Shown here: one piece after another, positions 1-7,972 of the stretch
How the letters are laid out: every line of letters begins with the position of its first letter
Numbering within the stretch: position 1 is the stretch's first letter
Assembly (NCBI GenBank): GCA_945872155.1
Contig: CAMBYK010000001.1
Coordinates: 1-54,034 of the forward strand
Source of the DNA: an uncultured Candidatus Saccharibacteria bacterium
GTDB taxonomy: Bacteria; Patescibacteriota; Saccharimonadia; Saccharimonadales; Saccharimonadaceae
Length of the DNA stretch: 54,034 nt
Direction of reading: 5' to 3'
Program-made: the position numbers and the translations under genes
The notes under the pieces: model-generated
Database searches by the model: none
What the model was told of the DNA's origin: nothing
The model's input: the letters and a program-made list of their open reading frames with translations, nothing else

Positions 1-51
1 GGTAGCTGCCTTGCGGCGGCCAAGTCCGTAGGTATATTTTGCGGTTGCCAT
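1..51 (-). CDS. rpsI: 30S ribosomal protein S9, N-terminal fragment
   Basis: Only the first 17 codons lie in the window; the gene runs off the left edge. The peptide begins MATAKYTYGLGRRKAAT, the conserved N-terminus of S9. Its ATG overlaps the TAA stop of rplM (TAATG), so the pair is translationally coupled in the usual L13-S9 order. It is the last visible gene of the alpha-type operon. Confidence 0.9.
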   Translation of the reverse strand, partial: MATAKYTYGLGRRKAAT

Positions 52-476
52 TATTTAATCTCCTTTGGGTTTTGAGCGGTGTGAGCGTGTTCTGCGCCAG
101 CAAAAACACGAAGTCTAGCCATGCGCGGAGCGGTCAACTTGTTTTTGGGAAGCATGCCGTGGACGGCAGCCTCGATAGCGATGGCTGGGTTTTTCTCGAT
201 TACTTCTTCGAGCTTGAGGCTCTTGAGGCCACCTGGGTAGCCACTATAGTGATGATACATTTTCTCGACCATTTTGTTGCCAGTGACAATGAGGTCTTTG
301 GCGTTGATGACGACTACGTAATCGCCGTTGTCGGTGTGAGGGGTGTAGGTCACTTTGGACTTGCCCATCAATTTGTCGGCGATGATGACGGCTAATCTGC
401 CAAGAGGCATAGTGGAGGCGTCAATCAGATACCAGTCGCGGGAGATTTCAGCGGTTTTTTGAGAATAGGTTTTCAT
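51..476 (-). CDS. rplM: 50S ribosomal protein L13
   Basis: The 141-aa product has the L13 pattern throughout: WYLIDASTMPLGRLA near the N-terminus, the YTPHTDNGDYVVVINA core and the HYSGYPGGLKS segment. It is an early-assembly 23S rRNA-binding protein. Length is normal for the family. The start overlaps the stop of rplQ by one base and the stop overlaps rpsI, so rplQ-rplM-rpsI form a compact coupled tail of the operon. Confidence 0.97.
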   Translation of the reverse strand: MKTYSQKTAEISRDWYLIDASTMPLGRLAVIIADKLMGKSKVTYTPHTDNGDYVVVINAKDLIVTGNKMVEKMYHHYSGYPGGLKSLKLEEVIEKNPAIAIEAAVHGMLPKNKLTAPRMARLRVFAGAEHAHTAQNPKEIK

Positions 477-883
477 TACTTAGTCTCCTTTTTGGCGTCG
501 GCGGCTTTAGTTTTGACGTCTAGATTGATCTCATCAACAAAGGAGATGGTGGCAGTCTCGGCGTGGTCGCCCTTGCGGAAACCAGTGCGTTCGATGCGCA
601 AATAACCTGAATCGCGCTTGATTTGTGGGGCGATGACGTCGATCAAGAGATCGGCTAGCTCAAGATTGTTGAGGCGAGCGATCAAGAGACGGCGGTTGGC
701 CAAGCCACCACGTTTGGCGATGGTGATGAGTTTCTCGGTGCCGCGGCGCATTTCTTTGGCTTTGGCAAGAGTAGTGTTAATTGATTGGTGTTTGATCAGA
801 GAGCACATCAGCCCACGCATGAGTGCCAGTCTCTGGTCGGTTTCTCGGCCGAATTTGCGGCCTTGATATCCGTGGCGATGCAT
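476..883 (-). CDS. rplQ: 50S ribosomal protein L17
   Basis: The 135-aa protein carries the L17 signature near the N-terminus (GRKFGRETDQRLALMRGL, then TTLAKAKEMRR). L17 sits near the peptide exit tunnel. It follows rpoA by a single base, the classic alpha-operon order, and ends in a lysine-rich tail (KTKAADAKKETK). Its stop overlaps the rplM start. Confidence 0.96.
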   Translation of the reverse strand: MHRHGYQGRKFGRETDQRLALMRGLMCSLIKHQSINTTLAKAKEMRRGTEKLITIAKRGGLANRRLLIARLNNLELADLLIDVIAPQIKRDSGYLRIERTGFRKGDHAETATISFVDEINLDVKTKAADAKKETK

Positions 884-884
884 A

Positions 885-1835
885 TTAAATGTTTAACTCC
901 GTTAGTTTATCTTTGACTTCGCTGAGCGCTTTGCTGCCAAAACCCTTGAGCTCTTTAAGATCGGACTCAGAGAGCATGATGAGATCGCGAATGGTGCGAA
1001 TTTCGTTGTTGACGAGAGCGTTTGCGGTGCGAGCGGAAAGGCCAAGCTCTTCGATATTGAGCATGAGGCCAGATTCCTCTTCTTCGCGGGAAGTGCCTGG
1101 GGCTGGAGCAGTCTCAACTTGAGTGGCACCAGCGAGAGCGGTGTATTGGTTGACAAGAATAGCAGCAGCTTCTTCGAAAGCTTCACGTGGAGTGAGGGTG
1201 CTGTCGGTGTCAATCGACATGGTGAGCTGTTGCAAATTGATATCTTGGCCAACACGAGTGTTTTCTACTTTGTAGCGGACGCGAAGAACTGGTGAAAAGA
1301 CGGCGTCGAGAGCGATCATATCGCTATGGACGCGGTCAGCGCTGGATTTCTCGATAGTGAGATATCCGCGGCCAGTCTCAACGATGAAACGCATTTTGAG
1401 GACAAATTTTGGATCATCGATGTGGCAGATAACCTGATTGGGGTTAGCAATTTCGATGTCGGCTGGGAGTTTGATATCGCCAGCGACAACGCGCGGATCG
1501 CCATCTTTGGCGCTTTGGTCGCTACCTTTGATCTCAAGAGTAAGTTCGACTGGAGCCTCGGAGTGAGATTTGAGACGAATGTTCTTGAGATTAAGCATAA
1601 TGTCTACAACATCTTCACGAATACCAGGAATGGCGGTGAATTCGTGGGTGGTGCCTTCAATGCTAAAAGCAGTGATGGCAGCACCTTTGATGCTAGACAA
1701 AAGCACACGACGCAAAGAGTTACCGAGAGTATTGCCGTAGCCGTAATAGAGAGGCTTGATGACAAATTCGGCGCTGTTTGGACCAAGGTCCTTAACTTCG
1801 GCGAGAGTTGCTTCGTGGATAACTTTAGTTGTCAT
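885..1835 (-). CDS. rpoA: DNA-directed RNA polymerase subunit alpha
   Basis: This 316-aa subunit is close to the usual 310-330 aa. The N-terminal assembly domain (about 1-235) includes YGYGNTLGNSLRRVLLSS, which dimerises and binds beta and beta'. A linker rich in Ala, Pro and Glu follows, then the alpha-CTD (about 250-316) with helix-hairpin-helix features (LKGFGSKALSEVKDKL) for UP elements and activators. It lies between rpsD and rplQ as in the classical alpha operon, so its level is tied to ribosome synthesis. Confidence 0.97.
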   Translation of the reverse strand: MTTKVIHEATLAEVKDLGPNSAEFVIKPLYYGYGNTLGNSLRRVLLSSIKGAAITAFSIEGTTHEFTAIPGIREDVVDIMLNLKNIRLKSHSEAPVELTLEIKGSDQSAKDGDPRVVAGDIKLPADIEIANPNQVICHIDDPKFVLKMRFIVETGRGYLTIEKSSADRVHSDMIALDAVFSPVLRVRYKVENTRVGQDINLQQLTMSIDTDSTLTPREAFEEAAAILVNQYTALAGATQVETAPAPGTSREEEESGLMLNIEELGLSARTANALVNNEIRTIRDLIMLSESDLKELKGFGSKALSEVKDKLTELNI

Positions 1836-1846
1836 ATATTTTCTCC

Positions 1847-2464
1847 TTAGCGTGAGTAATACTCGACGATTAGTTGTTCGTTAATGCCCACCTCAGCTTC
1901 TTCGCGCTTTGGTAGTCCGGTGATTTCAATTTTCATCTTTTTTGCATCTGCCTTGAGCCAGCTAAGAGTAGATTGTGATGAGCTGGCAACAGTTTGTTCA
2001 AGATTTTTGAAATATTCGGATTTTTGAGATTTGCTGCGGACTTCGAGCACATCGCCTGGTTTGAGGCGGATGGAAGGAATGTCGACGCGGCGACCGTTGA
2101 GCAGGAAGTGGCCATGAGAAACCAATTGACGGGCTTGACGACGAGTGGTGGCAAAACCGGCTCGAAAGACGGTATTGTCAGCGCGGCGTTCAAGGAATTG
2201 TAAGAGGTTTTCACCAGCCAGACCTTCGCCTTTGAAGGCTTCCTTCATTAGTTTAGCGAATTGTTTTTCGAGTAAGCCGTATAGGCGGCGAACTTTTTGC
2301 TTTTCGCGAAGCTGGCTAAGATAGAGGCTGCCACCACGAACGCGCATATTGCTGTGTTCGCCTGGGATGCCGGATTTTTTAGCCATGACTTTGTGAGCTT
2401 TTGGAGCGAGGGCATAACCTTCGCGGCGGCTCTGTTTGACAATAGGGGAATTATCGCGTGCCAT
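1847..2464 (-). CDS. rpsD: 30S ribosomal protein S4, zinc-free form
   Basis: The 205-aa S4 has an S4 RNA-binding domain in its second half (ERRADNTVFRAGFATTRRQA, then VSHGHFLLNGRRVDIPS). S4 nucleates 16S rRNA assembly and in many bacteria represses its own operon. The N-terminal cysteine cluster of the zinc-binding form is absent; the first 40 residues contain no Cys. The start overlaps the rpsK stop by one base. Confidence 0.97.
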   Translation of the reverse strand: MARDNSPIVKQSRREGYALAPKAHKVMAKKSGIPGEHSNMRVRGGSLYLSQLREKQKVRRLYGLLEKQFAKLMKEAFKGEGLAGENLLQFLERRADNTVFRAGFATTRRQARQLVSHGHFLLNGRRVDIPSIRLKPGDVLEVRSKSQKSEYFKNLEQTVASSSQSTLSWLKADAKKMKIEITGLPKREEAEVGINEQLIVEYYSR

Positions 2465-2880
2465 TATGGTTTCCTTTCGCCTTTAGGACGGACACCACCG
2501 TGTGCAACTGGAGTGCGGTCGGTGATGCTGTCGATTTTGATACCAAGGCTGGAGACAGCACGGATGGCGCTATCACGACCGAGGCCGATACCTTTGACAA
2601 AAACGTCAACGCTGTTCATACCGTGATCTTTTTTGGCGATACCGGCGGCTTTTTCAGCAGCGATTTGAGCAGCATAAGCAGTGCCTTTCTTGCTACCACG
2701 GAAGCCGTTGGCTCCAGCGGAAGAAGCGGAAAGAACCTGGCCTTTTTTGTCAGAGATGCTGATAATAGTGTTGTTAAAGGTAGCTTGGATGTGGACCTGA
2801 CCAGAGGTGACCACGCGCTTGCCTTTTTTGCCCTTAGTTTTAACTACGGGGGTTTCGATATTTTTTACTTCTTCTGTCAT
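2464..2880 (-). CDS. rpsK: 30S ribosomal protein S11
   Basis: The 138-aa product contains the S11 core (HIQATFNNTIISISD, GTAYAAQIAAEKAA, the GIGLGRDSAIRAV loop and a C-terminal HGGVRPKGERKP). S11 forms part of the 30S platform next to the E site. A Lys-rich N-terminal extension of about 20 residues precedes the core. It sits between rpsM and rpsD in normal order. Confidence 0.97.
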   Translation of the reverse strand: MTEEVKNIETPVVKTKGKKGKRVVTSGQVHIQATFNNTIISISDKKGQVLSASSAGANGFRGSKKGTAYAAQIAAEKAAGIAKKDHGMNSVDVFVKGIGLGRDSAIRAVSSLGIKIDSITDRTPVAHGGVRPKGERKP

Positions 2881-2889
2881 AAATTACCC

Positions 2890-3276
2890 TTAAGTCTTAC
2901 TTGCTGCTTTTGGTTGTGCACCGCCGACCGCGATCGCCTTACCCTTACGAGTACGTGCATTCGTGCGAGTACGTTGGCCGTTTACAGGGAGCTTCGCTTT
3001 GTGGCGAATGCCCTTGTAGGAATTGATATCCTTGATGCGTTTGATATTGTTGGTCACGAGGCGCTTGAGATCACCTTCAACGGCGTATTTGCTAGAAATG
3101 ATGTCGTTGATTTTTTGTTCCTCAGCCTCGGTGAGATCTTTCACCCGAGTGGTAGGCTCTATTTTAGCCTCCGCAAGGATGGCTTTTGAAGTGGTACGAC
3201 CGATGCCGAAAACATAAGTGAGCGCAATCTGCACTTGTTTTTCGGACGGAATCGTGACACTAGCAATTCTTGCCAT
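2890..3276 (-). CDS. rpsM: 30S ribosomal protein S13
   Basis: This 128-aa protein has the S13 features [14 protein letters not shown], the [18 protein letters not shown] loop and the C-terminal [11 protein letters not shown] tail that reaches the P-site tRNA. S13 forms intersubunit bridges from the 30S head. It starts 2 bp from the rpmJ stop, matching the conserved infA-rpmJ-rpsM-rpsK order. Confidence 0.97.
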   Translation of the reverse strand: MARIASVTIPSEKQVQIALTYVFGIGRTTSKAILAEAKIEPTTRVKDLTEAEEQKINDIISSKYAVEGDLKRLVTNNIKRIKDINSYKGIRHKAKLPVNGQRTRTNARTRKGKAIAVGGAQPKAASKT

Positions 3277-3278
3277 GC

Positions 3279-3395
3279 TTAACCCTGCCTTTGCTTATTC
3301 TTAGGTTTTTTCTTGTTGATGACGCGAAGTACACCTTTGCGGCGGACAATAATGTCATCAGGGGAGATTTTTTTAACACTTGCACGTACTTTCAT
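3279..3395 (-). CDS. rpmJ: 50S ribosomal protein L36, cysteine-free
   Basis: A 38-codon gene found by translating between infA and rpsM. It begins [10 protein letters not shown] and ends NKQRQG, the hallmark ends of L36. The usual zinc ribbon (three Cys and one His) is gone: positions normally Cys read Ser, Asp and Asn, so this is a zinc-independent form. The start has a purine-rich GGAAAGGA about 12 nt upstream, a rather long spacing. Confidence 0.92.
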   Translation of the reverse strand: MKVRASVKKISPDDIIVRRKGVLRVINKKKPKNKQRQG

Positions 3396-3467
3396 AAGTG
3401 TCAAAATCCTTTCCTTTTATGCGCCCATCTATCTGCTTATAAGTTCAGGTAGATTAGCACTTTAATA

Positions 3468-3692
3468 TTAATCTCTGAGACGGAAGCTGATTCTGCCCTT
3501 TGTAAGATCGTAAGGGGTTAACTCAACCTCGACTCTATCGCCCGGTACTAGGCGGATGTAGTTTTTACGCATTTTTCCGCTCATGTGGGCAATAATAATA
3601 TGACCATTCTCGAGTTCAACCCGAAACTGGGTGTTCGGCAGAGCCTCAACGACTTTACCGGTGAGTTTTATCACTTCCTTTTGACTAGCCAT
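3468..3692 (-). CDS. infA: Translation initiation factor IF-1
   Basis: The 74-aa single OB-fold protein matches IF-1 throughout ([38 protein letters not shown], the C-terminal [10 protein letters not shown]). IF-1 binds the 30S A site during initiation. No Shine-Dalgarno sequence is evident, and the predicted transcript start is only about 7 nt before the ATG, so the mRNA may be almost leaderless. It leads the infA-rpmJ-rpsM-rpsK-rpsD-rpoA-rplQ-rplM-rpsI unit. Confidence 0.97.
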   Translation of the reverse strand: MASQKEVIKLTGKVVEALPNTQFRVELENGHIIIAHMSGKMRKNYIRLVPGDRVEVELTPYDLTKGRISFRLRD

Positions 3693-3705
3693 AAATTACT
3701 CATCT

Positions 3706-3734
3706 ATTTTATCAGAATTTGAGATTAAAGTAAA
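3706..3734 (-). promoter_or_regulatory. Sigma70-type promoter for infA operon
   Basis: Reading the minus strand, the -35 box TTTACT (3729-3734) and the -10 box TAAAAT (3706-3711) are 17 nt apart, with an extended -10 TGA. Transcription should start near 3699, about 7 nt upstream of the infA ATG. Confidence 0.7.
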
Positions 3735-3749
3735 GGTTTTTATGTGGGA

Positions 3750-4433
3750 TTATTCAGCTAAAATAGCCCGAATAAATTGGCGAGAGAGGTAGGTGCGCTG
3801 GGCTTGAGACCAAGTGCCGGTGCAAGTGATGAGCGAGAGTGATTCGGTGCCCGGAACGGGAGATTGTTCCATTTTAGCCATGTGTTTGTCGGCGTCTCCT
3901 AGCGGAACGGTGAGGTTTTCGACGACTTTGTATTTGAAAATAGTGCCGTCTCCACGCTCGATGGTAATAAGGTCGCTATTGGCAAGTTCTGGCAAACGCT
4001 TAAAAATACCAGAACGGGTTGGGCCGCCGTTGTGTCCATCGATAAGAATAGTGCCACCTTGCCCTGGTTTAGATGAAGCACGATACCAACCGGCGTCAAA
4101 AATGTTGAGTGGGGTACCGAGTTGTTTGGATTTGTCTAGCCCGATTTCTATGATGCGGGCATTTTTGATGCTGAGCTTTTCGATGGATAAATAGCGTGGG
4201 CGGTCTGGAGCGACGGTATATTCTTCGAGCTCTGTAGAAGTAGGCATGGTCTCATCAACTTCGGTTGCGCTATTGTTGACAGTAGGCGTCATGCGCTGGC
4301 TACCTTCTTTGGTGGTGTAATAATGTTTTTCCCAGAGCGCAACACGTAGAAAGAAGCCTAGAATTGCAGCTAGAAGGAGGAATTTGCCAAAAATTAATAG
4401 ATATTTTTTGAAGTTGAATATCTTAAGACTCAT
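3750..4433 (-). CDS. Sortase (class E/F-like cysteine transpeptidase)
   Basis: A 227-aa sortase. Residues about 11-31 are a membrane anchor, followed by a linker and the catalytic barrel. The active-site His is in IDGHNG (His134), the Cys in LITCTG (Cys204), and Arg213 or Arg218 follows it. The GPTRSGIFKRLPEL segment resembles class E/F sortases rather than SrtA. Sortases cut a C-terminal sorting signal and attach the protein to the wall. It abuts secY with no gap, so secretion and anchoring are co-expressed. In many bacteria adk and map lie here instead. No sorting substrate is visible in the window, though the large surface protein at the right edge is incomplete. Confidence 0.9.
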   Translation of the reverse strand: MSLKIFNFKKYLLIFGKFLLLAAILGFFLRVALWEKHYYTTKEGSQRMTPTVNNSATEVDETMPTSTELEEYTVAPDRPRYLSIEKLSIKNARIIEIGLDKSKQLGTPLNIFDAGWYRASSKPGQGGTILIDGHNGGPTRSGIFKRLPELANSDLITIERGDGTIFKYKVVENLTVPLGDADKHMAKMEQSPVPGTESLSLITCTGTWSQAQRTYLSRQFIRAILAE

Positions 4434-5852
4434 TTATTTGTAATCGTCGTAGGTTACCATTAATGCGCGGGAATTGAGCTGACGCAGGTTCTCCAGAGCA
4501 ACGGTGACAACGATTAGAAGACCAGTGCCAGAGAGAGAAAGGCCGATCGGCTTGCCGGTAATGACGATGAAAACATAGTCGGTGATAAAGGGCAGCATGG
4601 CGATGAGACCTAAGGCGAAAGCTCCGAAGAAATTGAGACGGGTGACTACTTTATCGAGATAAGTGGCAGTGGCGAGGCCTGGACGGACTTCCTGGATGAA
4701 CCCACCTTGTTTTTGCAGATTATCGGCGATTTCTTTGGTGTTAAAGATGATAGAGGTATAGAAGTAGGTGAAGACAACTACTAGAACGAAGTAAAGAGCA
4801 GGATAGAGGAACCATTGCAAGTTGATGCCATTAGGGTATTGGGTAGCAAAGTTGGAGGCACTGGGCGCGGTGAATAGTTTGATGAGTGTGCCGGCGAATT
4901 CGTTGGTTGGGCTGAAGCTACGAATGACTTGACCAACTAGTGAAGGAAGCGACAAGAAGGCGGTGGCGAAGATGACAGGAATAACGCCGGCAGCGATCAG
5001 CTTAACTGGTAGAATGGATTTGATGCCACCGTAACTGCTGTTACCGTGGACGCGTTTGGCATAGTTGATAGTGATGATGCGTTGGGCTTCATTGATTTTG
5101 ACCAAGAAGTAAATGACTATTAGTAGCGCAATGCTGAAACCGAGTAGAATAAAGAAAATCGTAGGATTGACTGGCAAATTGAGCCATCCGAAGAGAGAGA
5201 GCGAACCAGCTGAAGTGTCAAAGAGTGCCGCTCCTAGGCTGGCGAGAGTAGTAGGAAGCTGAGAAATAATGGAGGCAAAGATAATCATAGAAATGCCGTT
5301 GCCGATGCCCTGTTCGGTCATAAGCTCGCCAAGCCACATTAGGAGAGTGGAACCAGCGGTCATGGCAGTGGCGGAGAGCACCCAGTCGAAGGTGGAAGGC
5401 TGAACGGTCACAGCGGTGTTTGAAGCTAAGGCTGACTGATAAAGTATAAACATATAAGCAACTGATTGAACAACAGCTAGAGGGATAGAGACAACGCGAG
5501 TCCATTGGTTGATTTTGCGGCGGCCGGATTCGCCGTCTTGGGAAATTTCTTCAAGGCGAGGGATGGCTTTGGTGAGAAGCTGCAAAATAATTGAAGAGGT
5601 AATATATGGTGAAAGCCCGACTAGAATAATAGAAAATGCAGTAAGGCCACCGCCAGAAATTAGGTTGAGAAAACCGCCGAAATCAGATTTGGCGATGAGA
5701 TTCTGAATGGCTTCTTTGAAGGTGGAGGCCTCGCCTAGAGGCACTGGGATGTGGGCCAAAATACGATAGGCGACCAAAATGCCAAGGATAATCAGAATGC
5801 GTTTTTGCATATCACGGTTTTTGAAGGATTTAAAAATAGTCTTAAACTGCAT
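4434..5852 (-). CDS. secY: Protein translocase subunit SecY
   Basis: The 472-aa channel protein has ten predicted membrane helices and SecY hallmarks: HIPVPLGE after TM1, the plug region GGGLTAFSIILVGLSPYITSS, a GESGRRKINQWTR loop and QGGFIQEVRPG. It forms the SecYEG pore with the SecA motor or ribosome. It is slightly longer than E. coli SecY (443 aa). It has its own promoter, located inside the terminator that ends the upstream ribosomal unit, and runs directly into the sortase gene. Confidence 0.97.
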   Translation of the reverse strand: MQFKTIFKSFKNRDMQKRILIILGILVAYRILAHIPVPLGEASTFKEAIQNLIAKSDFGGFLNLISGGGLTAFSIILVGLSPYITSSIILQLLTKAIPRLEEISQDGESGRRKINQWTRVVSIPLAVVQSVAYMFILYQSALASNTAVTVQPSTFDWVLSATAMTAGSTLLMWLGELMTEQGIGNGISMIIFASIISQLPTTLASLGAALFDTSAGSLSLFGWLNLPVNPTIFFILLGFSIALLIVIYFLVKINEAQRIITINYAKRVHGNSSYGGIKSILPVKLIAAGVIPVIFATAFLSLPSLVGQVIRSFSPTNEFAGTLIKLFTAPSASNFATQYPNGINLQWFLYPALYFVLVVVFTYFYTSIIFNTKEIADNLQKQGGFIQEVRPGLATATYLDKVVTRLNFFGAFALGLIAMLPFITDYVFIVITGKPIGLSLSGTGLLIVVTVALENLRQLNSRALMVTYDDYK

Positions 5853-5876
5853 AATTACTCTTTAATTGTTTTATTT

Positions 5877-5905
5877 ATGATAGCACGAAAAAAAAGTCTC
5901 TTCAA
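5877..5905 (-). promoter_or_regulatory. Promoter for secY-sortase
   Basis: Minus-strand boxes TTGAAG (5900-5905) and TATCAT (5877-5882) are 17 nt apart with extended -10 TGC. The -35 box lies within the 3' arm of the rplO terminator, so terminator and promoter overlap. A transcript would start near 5870, followed by AAAGAG before the secY ATG. Confidence 0.65.
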
Positions 5906-5942
5906 GCGTTTTCGATTGATTGAAAAAATAACTTGAAGAGAC
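5887..5942 (-). terminator. Rho-independent terminator after rplO
   Basis: An 11-bp perfect stem (5932-5942 pairing with 5896-5906) with a 25-nt loop is followed on the minus strand by eight T residues (5888-5895). It starts 6 bp after the rplO stop and separates the L3-L15 unit from secY. Confidence 0.8.
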
Positions 5943-5948
5943 GATTTA

Positions 5949-6407
5949 TTAGGCGGCTTTAACGCGGCCCGGAACAGCGACTTTTTGGAAGCTGCCGCCA
6001 GCTTTTTCTAGAGCAGAAATAGCAGTTTTGCTAGCAAATTGAGTCTTGAGGCTGATTTTTGCAGTTAGCTCGCCTCGAGTGATAACCTTGACCTTAACAA
6101 AAGGAGAAGTAATTAAATTAGCTTCGGCTAAGACAAAGTTGTCTACTTCGCCGCTAAGAGTATTGAGGTTTTCAGTGTAAACCACTTCGGCTTTAGGGTG
6201 AAGAGACTTGAATCCTTTGAGCTTTGGAATAGCTTGCATGATGGCGCGTTGGCCACCCATGAAGCCGGCAGGCATTTTGCTATGGCCGGTGCGAGCTTTT
6301 TGACCTTTGGTACCACGACCAGCGGTTTTGCCCTGTCCGGCAGCAATGCCGCGGCCCTTACGGTTAGGGCGAGTATTGGCGTTGACTGAAAGTTTGTGAT
6401 ACTTCAT
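5949..6407 (-). CDS. rplO: 50S ribosomal protein L15
   Basis: The 152-aa protein starts MKYHKLSVNANTRPNRKGRG and has the L15 glycine-rich N-terminal extension (GQGKTAGRGTKGQKAR, then FMGGQRAIMQAIPKLKGF). The ATG at 6407 was chosen over an upstream in-frame ATG (6455) because it overlaps the rpsE stop (TAATG) and matches the family start. L15 is a late-assembly 50S protein. rpmD, normally between rpsE and rplO, is absent. Confidence 0.95.
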   Translation of the reverse strand: MKYHKLSVNANTRPNRKGRGIAAGQGKTAGRGTKGQKARTGHSKMPAGFMGGQRAIMQAIPKLKGFKSLHPKAEVVYTENLNTLSGEVDNFVLAEANLITSPFVKVKVITRGELTAKISLKTQFASKTAISALEKAGGSFQKVAVPGRVKAA

Positions 6408-7045
6408 TATTTGGTCTCCTTTTTGGCTGCTTTGGCAGCTGGTTTGCGGTTCCACTCGGAACGTGGAACTTGTTGGCTAAGACCTTTGATGACGGCATAG
6501 GCAATGTTAACCTTATTAGCTGAACCGAGAGATTTAGAAATAAGGTTTTTAACGCCGGTGAGGCCGATGATTGAGCGGACGACGCCGCCAGCGATAATAC
6601 CAGTACCTGGAGCGGCTGGTTTCATCAAAACGTTGGCGCCGGTGACTTTAGTTTCAACTTCGTGGCAGATAGTTTCACCATCGATAGCGAATTCAATCAT
6701 GTTTTTCTTAGCTTTATTGGTGGCTTTTTGGACGGCAGAAGTGACATCCATGCCTTTAGCTACGCCAATACCAACTTTGTTTTTGTGGTTGCCAATTGCA
6801 ACAAGAGCTTTGAAGCGCATACGGCGGCCACCCTTAACGGTGCGAGAAACACGATCGATATTGATAGCGATTTCGTCGAATTCTTTAGGAGCGACATCAG
6901 CTTTGACGCGATCACGGCGACGGTTACGTCCTTCGATGTTGCGGCCAGCAATGTCTTTGGTTTGCTTGGTGGCAGCAACGGCATCGGTCATCTTGGTGGT
7001 GCCAGATTTGTTAATTACGCGAGGTTGTTTTGCTTGTTCGGTCAT
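6407..7045 (-). CDS. rpsE: 30S ribosomal protein S5
   Basis: The 212-aa S5 is longer than E. coli S5 (167 aa) because of a charged N-terminal extension of about 50 residues and a Lys/Ala tail. The core has INIDRVSRTVKGGRRMRF, the double-stranded RNA-binding fold and APGTGIIAGGVVRSI. S5 acts in mRNA entry and decoding accuracy. A GGAG lies about 8 nt upstream of the chosen ATG. It is directly followed by rplO, without rpmD. Confidence 0.96.
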   Translation of the reverse strand: MTEQAKQPRVINKSGTTKMTDAVAATKQTKDIAGRNIEGRNRRRDRVKADVAPKEFDEIAINIDRVSRTVKGGRRMRFKALVAIGNHKNKVGIGVAKGMDVTSAVQKATNKAKKNMIEFAIDGETICHEVETKVTGANVLMKPAAPGTGIIAGGVVRSIIGLTGVKNLISKSLGSANKVNIAYAVIKGLSQQVPRSEWNRKPAAKAAKKETK

Positions 7046-7047
7046 AA

Positions 7048-7377
7048 TTAGAACTCCAATCCTTCTTTGCGAGCAGCATCGGCTAATGCAGACATACGGC
7101 CAGCATAAAGTTTTGCGCCTCGGTCGAAGACAGCTTTGGTAATTTTAGCTTTTTTGGCTTTTTCGCCAATGATTTTACCGATAGCGGCAGCTTTTTCGGT
7201 TTTGGTGCCGGTAAGTTTGGTGCCAACCGTAGAAGCGTAGGCTAGGGTAATTTGTTTGTCATCGTCAATGAGTTGGGCGATGATGTGGTTGTTGCTGATA
7301 TTCACGCTAAGGCGTGGGCGTTCAGCGGTGCCGTGGATGTTGGCGCGGGTGCGTTTTGCACGGTAAAACTTATTCAT
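7048..7377 (-). CDS. rplR: 50S ribosomal protein L18
   Basis: A 109-aa protein with L18 features: basic N-terminus (RAKRTRANIHGTAERPRLSV), SNNHIIAQLIDD, and a C-terminal half ending FDRGAKLYAGRMSALADAAR. L18 binds 5S rRNA in the central protuberance. It is slightly shorter than usual (about 117 aa). The order rplF-rplR-rpsE is conserved. Confidence 0.95.
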   Translation of the reverse strand: MNKFYRAKRTRANIHGTAERPRLSVNISNNHIIAQLIDDDKQITLAYASTVGTKLTGTKTEKAAAIGKIIGEKAKKAKITKAVFDRGAKLYAGRMSALADAARKEGLEF

Positions 7378-7913
7378 TACTTCTTCCCTGCCTTTCCTGC
7401 TTTGCGGATGATTACTTCATCGGCGTATTTAATACCTTTACCCTTGTATGGTTCAGGTTTCTTGAGGCTGCGGATTTCGGCCGCAACTTGACCGACTTTT
7501 TGCTTATCGATGCCAGAAACGGTGATTTCCATTTTTTCGGTTTTAAGTTCAACACCTGCTGGAGCAGTGTATTTTACTGGATGTGAAAAGCCGAGGGCCA
7601 TTTCAATTTGGTTGCCACCGCCAGAAAGACGGAAGCCAACACCGTTGATTTCAAGTTTCTTTTCGAAACCTTTTGAAACACCTTGAACGGCGTTGTTTAA
7701 TAGTGCTCTTTGTAAACCGTGCCAGGCACGAGTTTTCGGTTCGTCATCCTTGCGGGTGACAAGAGCTTGATTCCCTTCTACAGTAGTAGAGATGTTGGGC
7801 TGGACGGCTACTTGGAGCGTGCCTTTAGGGCCTGCGACGGTGATTTCCGCGTCGCCGACCGTAATTGTCACGCCAGCAGGGATGTCCACTGGTAGTTTTC
7901 CGATACGACTCAT
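7377..7913 (-). CDS. rplF: 50S ribosomal protein L6
   Basis: The 178-aa L6 shows its two duplicated domains: SRIGKLPVDIPAGVTI at the start and the C-terminal signature PEPYKGKGIKYADEVIIRKAGK. L6 lies at the base of the L7/L12 stalk next to the sarcin-ricin loop. An internal promoter precedes it, so rplF-rplR-rpsE-rplO can be transcribed apart from upstream genes. Its stop overlaps the rplR start. Confidence 0.97.
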   Translation of the reverse strand: MSRIGKLPVDIPAGVTITVGDAEITVAGPKGTLQVAVQPNISTTVEGNQALVTRKDDEPKTRAWHGLQRALLNNAVQGVSKGFEKKLEINGVGFRLSGGGNQIEMALGFSHPVKYTAPAGVELKTEKMEITVSGIDKQKVGQVAAEIRSLKKPEPYKGKGIKYADEVIIRKAGKAGKK

Positions 7914-7941
7914 AAGTCTCCTTAGTTATTATTCGGGGTTA

Positions 7942-7970
7942 ATTTTAGCATATTTTGCTTGAAAAGACAA
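7942..7970 (-). promoter_or_regulatory. Internal promoter upstream of rplF
   Basis: In the 59-bp gap between rpsH and rplF, minus-strand TTGTCT (7965-7970) and TAAAAT (7942-7947) are 17 nt apart with extended -10 TGC. A 5-bp hairpin (GCTTG/CAAGC) overlaps the -35 region. Expected start is about 7935, then AAGGAG before the rplF ATG. Confidence 0.65.
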
Positions 7971-7972
7971 GC

